Below, piece by piece: positions 1 to 7,015 of a stretch of 37,387 bases of DNA. Both the position numbers and the translations under genes were made by a program. Source of the DNA: Desulfobacteraceae bacterium (GTDB lineage: Bacteria > Desulfobacterota > Desulfobacteria > Desulfobacterales > JAABSP01). Each line of letters begins with the position of its first letter. Position 1 is the stretch's first letter. The notes under the pieces are model-generated. The model worked only from the letters and a program-made list of their open reading frames with translations. It was not told the DNA's origin and did no database searches. The stretch covers positions 1-37,387 of the forward strand of contig JAABTM010000015.1 in the NCBI GenBank assembly GCA_011389855.1, written 5' to 3'.

Positions 1-2
1 TG

Positions 3-428
3 TTCCAACCAGACTGGGCTTTTGCCGGAGAAACGCATCCGGTTGAATCGATCCCGGTGGAGAAATTCGATAAAAAGATGAAAGCATCTCACAATGACGC
101 ACTCATCCTGGTTCTGGCGGCCTGGTGCGCGCCCTGCCGAAAGGAGTTGCCCCTGTGGGTCGATCTTTATAACCAGTACAAATCGGAAGGGTTGAACCTC
201 ATCGGCATGAGCATCGATTATGGCGGCGTCGATGCGATCCAGCCCATGGTCGACCGCTATGGCGTCTCGTTTCCGGTCTACTGGGTCGGAGAAAAAGGGA
301 TCGAGACGTATGGCATCTCGGCCATTCCCCTGGTGATGGTTGTCGAAAGGGGGGAAATCTCCGACCGAATCGCCGGCGTTCAGACCAAAGAACAGTTGGA
401 GGCCCTGGCGCGCCGGGTTATCGACTGA
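3..428 (+). CDS. TlpA-like thioredoxin-fold protein, 5' end cut by window edge
   Basis: The reading frame is open to the left edge, so the true start lies outside the window; the GTG at 57 is only an internal codon. The first visible residues (DWAFAGETHP) resemble the end of a signal peptide with an AFA cleavage site, so the protein is probably exported to the periplasm. The redox-active CxxC is seen as WCAPC, followed by the cis-Pro region (SAIPLVMVV), typical of TlpA/ResA thioredoxins that reduce disulfides or serve cytochrome c maturation. The frame ends at TGA 426-428, overlapping the end of the convergent citrate synthase gene by 11 bases. The specific substrate cannot be read from this fragment. 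Confidence 0.85.
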   Translation, partial: FQPDWAFAGETHPVESIPVEKFDKKMKASHNDALILVLAAWCAPCRKELPLWVDLYNQYKSEGLNLIGMSIDYGGVDAIQPMVDRYGVSFPVYWVGEKGIETYGISAIPLVMVVERGEISDRIAGVQTKEQLEALARRVID

Positions 429-1713
429 CCGTTTCCCGCTGATCGACGGGGATATACGGTTTTTCCGTCGGGCCGATGTAAATCTGCCGGGGCCGGTTCA
501 GTTTCCCGTCGGGGGAATCGATGCTTTCCTTCCACTGGGCGATCCATCCCGGCAAGCGGCCGATGGCGAACATCACCGTGAACATATTGGTCGGGATGCC
601 GATGGCCCTGAGCACGATGCCGCTGTAAAAGTCGACATTGGGGTAGAGGTTGTGATCGATGAAATACTCATCTTCCAGAGCGATTCCCTCCAGTTCCTTG
701 GCGACATCCAGCAGCGGATCGTCGATGTTTAATTTTTCCAATATGATGTCGCACATTTTTTTCATTATTCTGGCCCTGGGGTCGTAGGTCTTGTAGACCC
801 GGTGTCCGAAACCCATGAGCCGGAACGGATCGGTTTTGTCCTTGGCCCGCTCGACGATCCGTTTGAGGGAGATGTTGTTTTTGACGATATCGTTCAACAT
901 TTCGATGACCGCCTGATTGGCCCCGCCGTGCAAGGGCCCCCACAGGGCGGCGACGCCGGCTGAAATGGCGGCGTAGAGGTTGACCCGTCCGCTGCCCACT
1001 ACCCGGACCGCCGCGGTGGAGCAGTTCTGCTCATGATCCGCATGGAGGATCAGAAAGATGCTGAGGGCCTGAACCACATCCCGGTCGATTTCATAAGGTT
1101 TGACCGGAGAATCGAACATCATATTGAGGAAATTTTCGCAATAGGTCAGGTCCGGACGGGGATAGATCACCTTGTGGCCCCGGGAGATTTTATAGGACAT
1201 GGCGGCCAGGGTGCGGATTTTAGAGATGAGACGGGTTACCGTGATGTTGGTCTCCTCCTCCAGGTCTTCCAGGTAGGGATAGAAGCTTTTCAACGCGGTG
1301 ACCATCGACGAGAGAATTCCCATGGGATGGGAGGCCCTGGGAAAGTTCTGGAAAAAAAACTGCATGTCCTCGTGAACGAGGGATTGGTCGTTGAGAAACA
1401 CCGAGAACCGGTTCAGCTCTTTCTGGGTCGGCAGAACGCCGTTGATCAGCAGGTAGGCCACCTCTCTGAAGCTGGAGCGCTCCGCCAGCTGATCGATGGG
1501 AATGCCCCGATATCGCAGAATCCCTTTTTCGCCGTCCATAAACGTGATGGCGCTCCGACAACTGCCGGTGTTGGCGAATCCGGGGTCCAGCGCGATATGG
1601 CCGGTTTGCTGACGCAGTTTCGAAATATCGATGCCTTTCTCCCCTTCGGTGCCGACAATAATAGGGAGTTCGTAGGTTGTTCCATCCAAAATCAGTTTCG
1701 CGGTATCCGTCAT
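418..1713 (-). CDS. gltA: Citrate synthase (Si-type, bacterial hexameric class)
   Basis: Condenses acetyl-CoA with oxaloacetate to citrate at the entry of the TCA cycle, in the cytoplasm. The 431-residue product matches the bacterial type II length and carries the catalytic triad in order: His262 in GPLHGGAN, His304 in MGFGHRVYK and Asp361 in NVDFYSG, equivalent to E. coli His264/His305/Asp362. The start is the ATG at 1713, which has an AGAGGA ribosome site 6 bases upstream. The frame is open up to 1821, but that would run into the -10 box of the promoter at 1810-1837. It is transcribed alone, leftward, from that promoter and meets the thioredoxin gene tail to tail. Many sulfate reducers use the unrelated Re-citrate synthase; this one is clearly Si-type. 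Confidence 0.97.
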   Translation of the reverse strand: MTDTAKLILDGTTYELPIIVGTEGEKGIDISKLRQQTGHIALDPGFANTGSCRSAITFMDGEKGILRYRGIPIDQLAERSSFREVAYLLINGVLPTQKELNRFSVFLNDQSLVHEDMQFFFQNFPRASHPMGILSSMVTALKSFYPYLEDLEEETNITVTRLISKIRTLAAMSYKISRGHKVIYPRPDLTYCENFLNMMFDSPVKPYEIDRDVVQALSIFLILHADHEQNCSTAAVRVVGSGRVNLYAAISAGVAALWGPLHGGANQAVIEMLNDIVKNNISLKRIVERAKDKTDPFRLMGFGHRVYKTYDPRARIMKKMCDIILEKLNIDDPLLDVAKELEGIALEDEYFIDHNLYPNVDFYSGIVLRAIGIPTNMFTVMFAIGRLPGWIAQWKESIDSPDGKLNRPRQIYIGPTEKPYIPVDQRETVSR

Positions 1714-1809
1714 GGTTGTCCTCTTGTCATTAATTTTTTGATGATCCCTTTGGAATGATTCAGAATAAAGATTCGGAATTCTTGGGATGCGGCGCGGTCG
1801 TTCCGGAAT

Positions 1810-1837
1810 ATTATAGCCCAACGCGCTCGTTTGTCAA
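1810..1837 (-). promoter_or_regulatory. Consensus sigma-70 promoter of gltA
   Basis: Read leftward, a perfect TTGACA (-35, 1837-1832) and a perfect TATAAT (-10, 1815-1810) are separated by 16 bases. Transcription should start near 1803, giving a leader of about 90 bases before the gltA ATG. Confidence 0.85.
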
Positions 1838-1934
1838 TCGTATCCGCGGGGGGATCGTCCACGGCATAAGCCTTTCCGACAGGAGATTCGGAGGACATGG
1901 CGTCGCTAAAATGAACTCACGATGAATCTGGGGC

Positions 1935-1964
1935 TTGACGAGACCGCGGAATATTTTGTATGAC
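1935..1964 (+). promoter_or_regulatory. Candidate promoter of the sugar-nucleotide dehydratase gene
   Basis: TTGACG (1935-1940) and TATGAC (1959-1964) are 18 bases apart, ahead of the rightward gene at 2045. The 331-base gap 1714-2044 otherwise holds only the gltA promoter and leader; no RNA gene or small ORF with a ribosome site was seen. The match is imperfect and the spacing one base long. Confidence 0.35.
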
Positions 1965-2044
1965 ACCATCATACTCCGATAAGGAGAGCAGGCGGCGCCG
2001 AACTCAACCCTGACAACCGTCCAAAGGAACACCGTCTTTAGAAT

Positions 2045-4036
2045 ATGAAGCCAAGGATTTTCAACAGAAATTTTTTTTTAGTGTTGCTTGCGGACGCCCT
2101 GCTCATCTTTGCGTCCTGGTACGGGTCGCACCTCTTGCGGTTCAACTTCGAAATTCCGCCCAAAAGCCTCGACGTCGTCGCCCGCACATTTTTCGCGGTG
2201 CTGTTGATCAAAATCGGCGCCTTTTACTTTTTCGATCTCTATCGGGGCATGTGGCGGTACGCCAGCATCAACGACCTGTTCCGTATCATCATGGCCGCGT
2301 CGCTGGCGTCGAGCCTCATCTTTTTTTATATCCTGTCGGCCCATGGGTTCGTTGGTTTCGCCAGATCCATTTTTATCATCGACTGGCTCCTGACGGTCCT
2401 TCTGATCTCCGGATGCCGGTTCAGCGTCCGGTTCTTCTTTCAACTCATCGGCAAGGACGATTCGGTCAAGGGCGTCGCCTTCCGCTTTTTTCCCATGCAC
2501 AGGCCCCGGAAGACCGACGCCAAAAATCTGCTGATCATCGGCGCCGGCGATTTCGGCGAGAAGATCTATCGGGAGATCCAGGACAATCCCGATCTTCGGT
2601 ACAATGTGGTCGGATTTGTGGACGACGACAAATCCAAAATCGGAAAGCAGATCCATGGGATCCCGATTCTGGGGCCGACGGGCGAGATCGGCCATATCGC
2701 TCACCGGCTCCATGCCGACGAAGCCCTGATCACCATCTCTTCCGTCTCCTCCCAGCGGATGCGCGCCATCGTATCGGCCTGTGAAAACAGCGGCATCGCC
2801 TTCAAAACCCTTCCCGGCATGGGGGAGTTGATCGGGGGCAGGGTGAGCGTCAGGGCGATCCGGGACGTGGCCTATCGCGACCTTTTAGGCCGGGAGGTGA
2901 TCCGGCTGGAGGAAAAGCGTATCGGATCATACCTCCGGAACGGATGCGTGATGGTGACCGGCGCCGGCGGGTCCATCGGATCGGAGCTGTGCCGGCAAAT
3001 CTGCCGCTTCGAGCCGGCGGCGCTGCTTCTGTACGATCAGGCCGAGAGCCCCCTTTACGACATTGACATCGAACTCAAAAAGAATTTTCCGGATGTCGAG
3101 GTCATCCCCCTGCTGGCCGACGTCCGCAACCGGGTTCATCTCACCTATGCGTTCAAGACCTACGGCCCCGACGTCGTTTTCCACGCGGCGGCCTACAAAC
3201 ATGTCCCCATGCTGGAGATGCACCCCTGGGAGGCGGTGACCAACAACATCGTCGGAACCCGGAACATAATCGATTTCGCCAACCGGTACGACGTTGAAAA
3301 ATTCGTGCTGGTCTCGACGGACAAAGCGGTCCGGCCGGCCAACGTCATGGGCGCCAGCAAGCGGGCGGCGGAACTCCTGGCCCAGGGACAAAATTCCTGC
3401 GGTCTTTCCGGGACCAAGTATATCACGGTCCGTTTCGGCAACGTCGTGGGGAGCGTAGGGAGCGTGGTGCCGCTCTTTAAAAAACAAATCGAAAAGGGCG
3501 GCCCGGTGACCGTGACCCACCCGGATGTCATCCGCTATTTCATGACGATTCCCGAGGCCTGCCAGTTGATCCTCCAGGCGGGCGCCATGGGAGATGGCGG
3601 GGAGATCTTCATCCTCGATATGGGCCGACCGGTCCGGATTCTTGATATGGCGAAGGATCTGATCGCCTTTTCCGGATTCGAGCCGAACAAAGACATCAAG
3701 ATCGAATTCATCGGGCTGAGGCCCGGTGAAAAACTCTATGAGGAATTGATCACCGAGGGAGAGAACATCGTCCCCACCCAACATCACAAGATCATGGTGC
3801 TCCGGGGACAGTCCTGCAACCAGCACGTGCTCAACGGGAACATCGACGCCATCCACCGGCTGGCCAAGAACCAGGATCATAAGGGCATCCGGTTGAAATT
3901 GAAAGAGATCGTGCCGGAATACATGCCCAATGACATCCCCTCCGTCAGATCGGAAGCCAGGAAAAAAGGGGAACCCGCCCCCGCGGCCGACCCGGCTCCT
4001 TCCCCGCTCCGGAAGACGGGCCTGCCCATGGGATGA
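2045..4036 (+). CDS. CapD/WbpM-type membrane UDP-sugar 4,6-dehydratase
   Basis: Likely converts a UDP-N-acetyl-hexosamine to its 4-keto-6-deoxy form, the first step to modified sugars of surface polysaccharide or protein glycans. Residues about 8-130 form four hydrophobic membrane segments. Residues 160-290 are a first Rossmann-like domain (IIGAGDFG at 164-171). The catalytic short-chain dehydrogenase domain starts near 300, with TGAGGSIG at 305-312, STDKAVRP at 424-431 and MGASK at 435-439. The usual catalytic Tyr of YxxxK is Met, as in WbpM, PglF and FlaA1. The Pro/Ala-rich tail after residue 630 looks disordered. No strong ribosome site lies near the ATG; an AGGA is about 17 bases upstream. 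The 663-residue length suits the large membrane-bound class. No other glycan genes are nearby, so the exact sugar is unknown. Confidence 0.9.
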   Translation: MKPRIFNRNFFLVLLADALLIFASWYGSHLLRFNFEIPPKSLDVVARTFFAVLLIKIGAFYFFDLYRGMWRYASINDLFRIIMAASLASSLIFFYILSAHGFVGFARSIFIIDWLLTVLLISGCRFSVRFFFQLIGKDDSVKGVAFRFFPMHRPRKTDAKNLLIIGAGDFGEKIYREIQDNPDLRYNVVGFVDDDKSKIGKQIHGIPILGPTGEIGHIAHRLHADEALITISSVSSQRMRAIVSACENSGIAFKTLPGMGELIGGRVSVRAIRDVAYRDLLGREVIRLEEKRIGSYLRNGCVMVTGAGGSIGSELCRQICRFEPAALLLYDQAESPLYDIDIELKKNFPDVEVIPLLADVRNRVHLTYAFKTYGPDVVFHAAAYKHVPMLEMHPWEAVTNNIVGTRNIIDFANRYDVEKFVLVSTDKAVRPANVMGASKRAAELLAQGQNSCGLSGTKYITVRFGNVVGSVGSVVPLFKKQIEKGGPVTVTHPDVIRYFMTIPEACQLILQAGAMGDGGEIFILDMGRPVRILDMAKDLIAFSGFEPNKDIKIEFIGLRPGEKLYEELITEGENIVPTQHHKIMVLRGQSCNQHVLNGNIDAIHRLAKNQDHKGIRLKLKEIVPEYMPNDIPSVRSEARKKGEPAPAADPAPSPLRKTGLPMG

Positions 4037-4103
4037 TCTCTCCCGGCTGCTTAAGACCGCCGAGAATCGACAACTACAAAAACGGACGGAGGAAAACGCG
4101 AAT

Positions 4104-4892
4104 ATGGCTTATGATAACATCCTATACGAGGTGCAAGACGGGATCGCGACCATTATATTCAACAGACCCAAGGCCCTCAACGCCCTGAATGGCGACCTGT
4201 TGTCGGAATTTGAAAACGCCCTGGAAATGATCGAAGGCGACGAATCGATTCGGGTGCTGGTCCTGACGGGTGCTGGTGAAAAGGCATTTGTGGCGGGCGC
4301 CGACATCTCCGAACTGGCCGCGTTCGATGCGTTGCAGGGGAAGTCGTTTTCAAGAAAAGGACAGCAGGTCATCGGGAAGCTGCAGGATCTCGCCATCCCC
4401 GTCATCGGAGCGATCAACGGATTCGCCCTCGGCGGCGGCGGCGAGATCGCCTTGGCCTGCGATTTTGTCTATGCCGCCGACACCGCCAAATTTGGATTGC
4501 CGGAGATCAACCTGGGCATCATCCCGGGGTTCGGCGGAACCCAGCGGCTGCCCTCCGTCGTCGGCCCGGCCATGGCCAAGGAGATGATCTTCACCGGTAA
4601 AATGATCTCGGCGGAAGAGGCCCATGAGGCCGGCATGGTCAACCGGGTGTGTCCGGCGGACGCCCTTATGGACGAGGTTCGCGAAACCGCCAAAACCATC
4701 GCGGGAAAGGGCAAGGTCTCCCTGAGGGCGGCCAAGCAGGCGGTCAACAGCGGGCTTAAGGTGGACATCGGGACCGGATGCCACATCGAATGCGACGCCT
4801 TTGCCCTCTGCATGGCCAGCGAGGACGCCAAAGAGGGAACGACGGCCTTTCTGGAAAAGCGGAAACCCGAATTCAAAGGCCGGATACATTAA
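4104..4892 (+). CDS. Enoyl-CoA hydratase / crotonase family protein
   Basis: Hydrates trans-2-enoyl-CoA to 3-hydroxyacyl-CoA in beta-oxidation or butyrate-type pathways, in the cytoplasm. The 262-residue product has the crotonase oxyanion-hole region (AGADISEL, 64-71) and both catalytic glutamates: Glu114 in GGGGEIALACD and Glu134 in GLPEINLGIIPGFGG. A bifunctional fusion is excluded by length. The start is the ATG at 4104, with GGAGG at 4088-4092; the open frame upstream lies inside the previous gene. It sits 67 bases after the sugar dehydratase and is followed by a strong terminator, so it ends its transcription unit. Whether it prefers crotonyl-CoA or another enoyl-CoA cannot be told from sequence. 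Confidence 0.93.
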   Translation: MAYDNILYEVQDGIATIIFNRPKALNALNGDLLSEFENALEMIEGDESIRVLVLTGAGEKAFVAGADISELAAFDALQGKSFSRKGQQVIGKLQDLAIPVIGAINGFALGGGGEIALACDFVYAADTAKFGLPEINLGIIPGFGGTQRLPSVVGPAMAKEMIFTGKMISAEEAHEAGMVNRVCPADALMDEVRETAKTIAGKGKVSLRAAKQAVNSGLKVDIGTGCHIECDAFALCMASEDAKEGTTAFLEKRKPEFKGRIH

Positions 4893-4926
4893 GAGCCTAT
4901 CCCGATTCACCGACCCGACGATTCAG

Positions 4927-4957
4927 AGGCCGCGGAACCGACACCGCGGCCTTTTTT
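4927..4957 (+). terminator. Rho-independent terminator after the crotonase gene
   Basis: A perfect 9-base stem (AGGCCGCGG, 4927-4935, with CCGCGGCCT, 4944-4952) closes an 8-base loop and runs into a T tract. Confidence 0.92.
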
Positions 4958-5027
4958 GCGCGCCAAAAAGAACCGTCTTGCAACAATATGGAAATGCAGT
5001 AAAAAAGATTGAAAGGAAAGTGCTTTC

Positions 5028-6332
5028 ATGATCTATGACATCGAATATGAAACCCTGCCCCGGGAGGCGCTGGAGGCCATCCAGCTTCGCCGGCTGCGGG
5101 CCACTCTGGAACGGGTCCATGCGACGGTCCCGTTCTATCGGAAGCAGTTCGCCGCGGCCGGCGCGACCCCGTCGGATATCCGGTCCCTCCGGGATTTGAC
5201 GGAGCTTCCCTTTACCACCAAGCAGGATCTCAGGGACAATTATCCCTTCGGCATGTTCGCCGCGCCCATGGACAACGTGGTCCGCATCCACGCCTCATCC
5301 GGCACAACGGGACAACCCACCGTGGTGGGCTATACGGCCAGGGACATCGATACATGGTCCACCCTGATGGCGCGGTCGCTCATGGCCGGCGGCGCCAACC
5401 GGGGCGACATCATCCACAATGCCTACGGATACGGGCTGTTCACCGGGGGGCTGGGGGTCCATTACGGCGCGGAAAAGCTGGGCGCTTCCGTCATCCCCGT
5501 TTCAGGGGGCAACACCAAGCGGCAGATCGTCATCATGCGGGACTTCGGCCCCACCGTCCTGACCGCGACCCCTTCCTATGCCCTCCACCTGGCGGAGGCG
5601 GCCGATGAAATGGATGTCGATATCCGGAAATTGCGCTTCAAATTCGGCATATTCGGCGCGGAGCCCTGGTCCGAGCGCATGAGAACCGAGATCGAAGCCA
5701 AACTCAACATCACGGCGGTGGACATCTACGGCCTGAGCGAGGTTATCGGGCCCGGCGTCGCCGTGGAGTGCCGCGAGGCCCGAAGGGGGCTGCACATTTT
5801 CGAAGATCATTTCATCCCCGAAATCATCGATCCGGAGACCGGCGAGGTTCTGCCCCATGGGGAGACCGGCGAGCTGGTGTTTACGAGCATTTCCAAGGAG
5901 GCTTTCCCCATCGTCCGGTATCGGACCCGGGATATCTCCACATTGCATCCGGAGCCCTGCATCTGCGGCCGCACCCTTATCCGGATGGACAAAGTGAGCG
6001 GACGAACCGACGACATGCTGATCATCCGCGGGGTGAATGTGTTTCCTTCCCAGATCGAAAGCGTGCTGATGGAGGTGGAAGGGATCGCCCCCCATTATCA
6101 ACTGGTGGTGGATCGGGAGGGCAATCTGGACACCCTCGCCGTGATGGTGGAGATCGGCGACGCGCTTTTCTCGGACGAGGTGCGCCGCCTTCAGCGGCTG
6201 GAGCGCGCCATTTCCCGGAACATCAAAGAATACCTCGGCGTGACGGCAACGGTTAAGCTCGTGGAACCCAAGGTCATCGCCCGAAGTCAGGGCAAGGCGA
6301 TACGGGTCATCGACAATCGCGAAAAACATTAG
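5028..6332 (+). CDS. paaK: Phenylacetate-CoA ligase
   Basis: Activates phenylacetate, or a related aryl acid, to its CoA thioester with ATP: adenylation, then thioesterification, in the cytoplasm. The 434 residues are the usual PaaK length. The phosphate-binding loop SSGTTGQPT lies at 90-98. Further ANL-superfamily motifs are YGLSEV and RYRTRDIS, with the hinge and C-terminal domain after about residue 320 and the late lysine region (RSQGKAIRV). The ATG is preceded by AAGGAAAG about 8 bases upstream. In anaerobes this gene is commonly followed by a tandem-ACT protein. Here that partner starts 10 bases downstream but is broken. With the crotonase it suggests aromatic or fatty acid degradation, although a terminator separates the two. 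Confidence 0.93.
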   Translation: MIYDIEYETLPREALEAIQLRRLRATLERVHATVPFYRKQFAAAGATPSDIRSLRDLTELPFTTKQDLRDNYPFGMFAAPMDNVVRIHASSGTTGQPTVVGYTARDIDTWSTLMARSLMAGGANRGDIIHNAYGYGLFTGGLGVHYGAEKLGASVIPVSGGNTKRQIVIMRDFGPTVLTATPSYALHLAEAADEMDVDIRKLRFKFGIFGAEPWSERMRTEIEAKLNITAVDIYGLSEVIGPGVAVECREARRGLHIFEDHFIPEIIDPETGEVLPHGETGELVFTSISKEAFPIVRYRTRDISTLHPEPCICGRTLIRMDKVSGRTDDMLIIRGVNVFPSQIESVLMEVEGIAPHYQLVVDREGNLDTLAVMVEIGDALFSDEVRRLQRLERAISRNIKEYLGVTATVKLVEPKVIARSQGKAIRVIDNREKH

Positions 6333-6342
6333 GGGGACAGCC

Positions 6343-6542
6343 ATGAATGTGGAACAAATTTCGATTTTCCTGGAAAACCAGAGCGGTCGTCTGGCGGAGG
6401 TCGCCGGTTTTATGCCTTCGTCCGTCAAAGCGGCGACAGAGCGGTGATGATTTTCCGGTTCGAAAACCCGGGCGAAGCCATTCGCCTGTTGGCGGAAAAT
6501 CAGGTCTTGGTCATTGACGGCGAGACGCTTTATGGTTTATAA
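6343..6542 (+). pseudogene. Tandem-ACT-domain protein remnant, middle deleted and frameshifted
   Basis: The gene begins 10 bases after paaK, at ATG 6343 behind an AGGGGGA ribosome site. It reads as the start of an ACT protein (VEQISIFLENQSGRLAEV) before stopping at TGA 6445-6447 after 34 codons. In another frame, from about 6408 to TAA 6540-6542, the DNA encodes what looks like the end of the same family (FYAFVRQSGDRAVMIFRFEN, then a segment ending DGETLYGL). The intact family is about 140 residues with two ACT domains and typically sits beside paaK. The remnant therefore joins the first third of ACT 1 to the last two thirds of ACT 2, with roughly 80 residues missing and the frame lost at the junction near 6405-6410. 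A sequencing error alone would not explain the missing length. Confidence 0.8.
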
Positions 6543-6642
6543 AGATCTTGCATCATATGCGCTAAATTCATGGGGGCCTTTTCCGCCGAAGGCGGGCGGG
6601 GCCGATTCGAATAAGGATTTTTTGGATAACCTCGGTATGTGT

Positions 6643-6671
6643 TTGACACAACCCCCTCGTTCGGTTTATAT
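6643..6671 (+). promoter_or_regulatory. Sigma-70 promoter for the small membrane protein / GAF-ATPase genes
   Basis: A perfect TTGACA (6643-6648) is followed after 17 bases by TTATAT (6666-6671), or TATATT one base later. The predicted start near 6678 leaves a leader of about 27 bases before the ATG at 6705. Confidence 0.75.
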
Positions 6672-6704
6672 TTCTGCGGTCAGTCACAAAACCGGAAGCG
6701 ACGC

Positions 6705-6980
6705 ATGATGCCGAAAGATAAAGATACTATTCAGTTAATCTGGGGGATTGTACTCATCGTGGCGGGCATCGGCATCTTTTTCGCCATGCCCGGTAAAATG
6801 GCGCAGCTCCAACGGGCGGGGCATACCGATTTTTTTATTTTAGTGACCCGGCTTTGCTTCTATCTCATTGCCGTCCTGCTCATGGGCGGCGGGGCCAGGA
6901 AGCTTTACGGGAAGTATCTTGGCGAGGCAAGGGGCGGCGGCGACCAAAACGGCAAAGGTCAACACGGCCGGAACAGATAG
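6705..6980 (+). CDS. Small two-helix inner-membrane protein of unknown function
   Basis: I do not recognise the family. The 91-residue product has a short charged head (MMPKDKDT), a hydrophobic segment at about 10-28 (IWGIVLIVAGIGIFFAM), a short polar loop, a second hydrophobic segment at about 45-62 (FILVTRLCFYLIAVLLMGGG), and a Gly/Lys-rich tail that is probably cytoplasmic. ATG codons at 6705 and 6708 are equally possible starts; the ribosome site (GGAAG) is weak. The gene directly follows the promoter at 6643-6671 and ends 35 bases before the GAF-ATPase gene, so the two are probably cotranscribed. It may be an accessory to that ATPase, but only position supports this. Confidence 0.7.
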   Translation: MMPKDKDTIQLIWGIVLIVAGIGIFFAMPGKMAQLQRAGHTDFFILVTRLCFYLIAVLLMGGGARKLYGKYLGEARGGGDQNGKGQHGRNR

Positions 6981-7015
6981 GGAACCGGGAACAACACCCA
7001 CATCGACACGCCATT

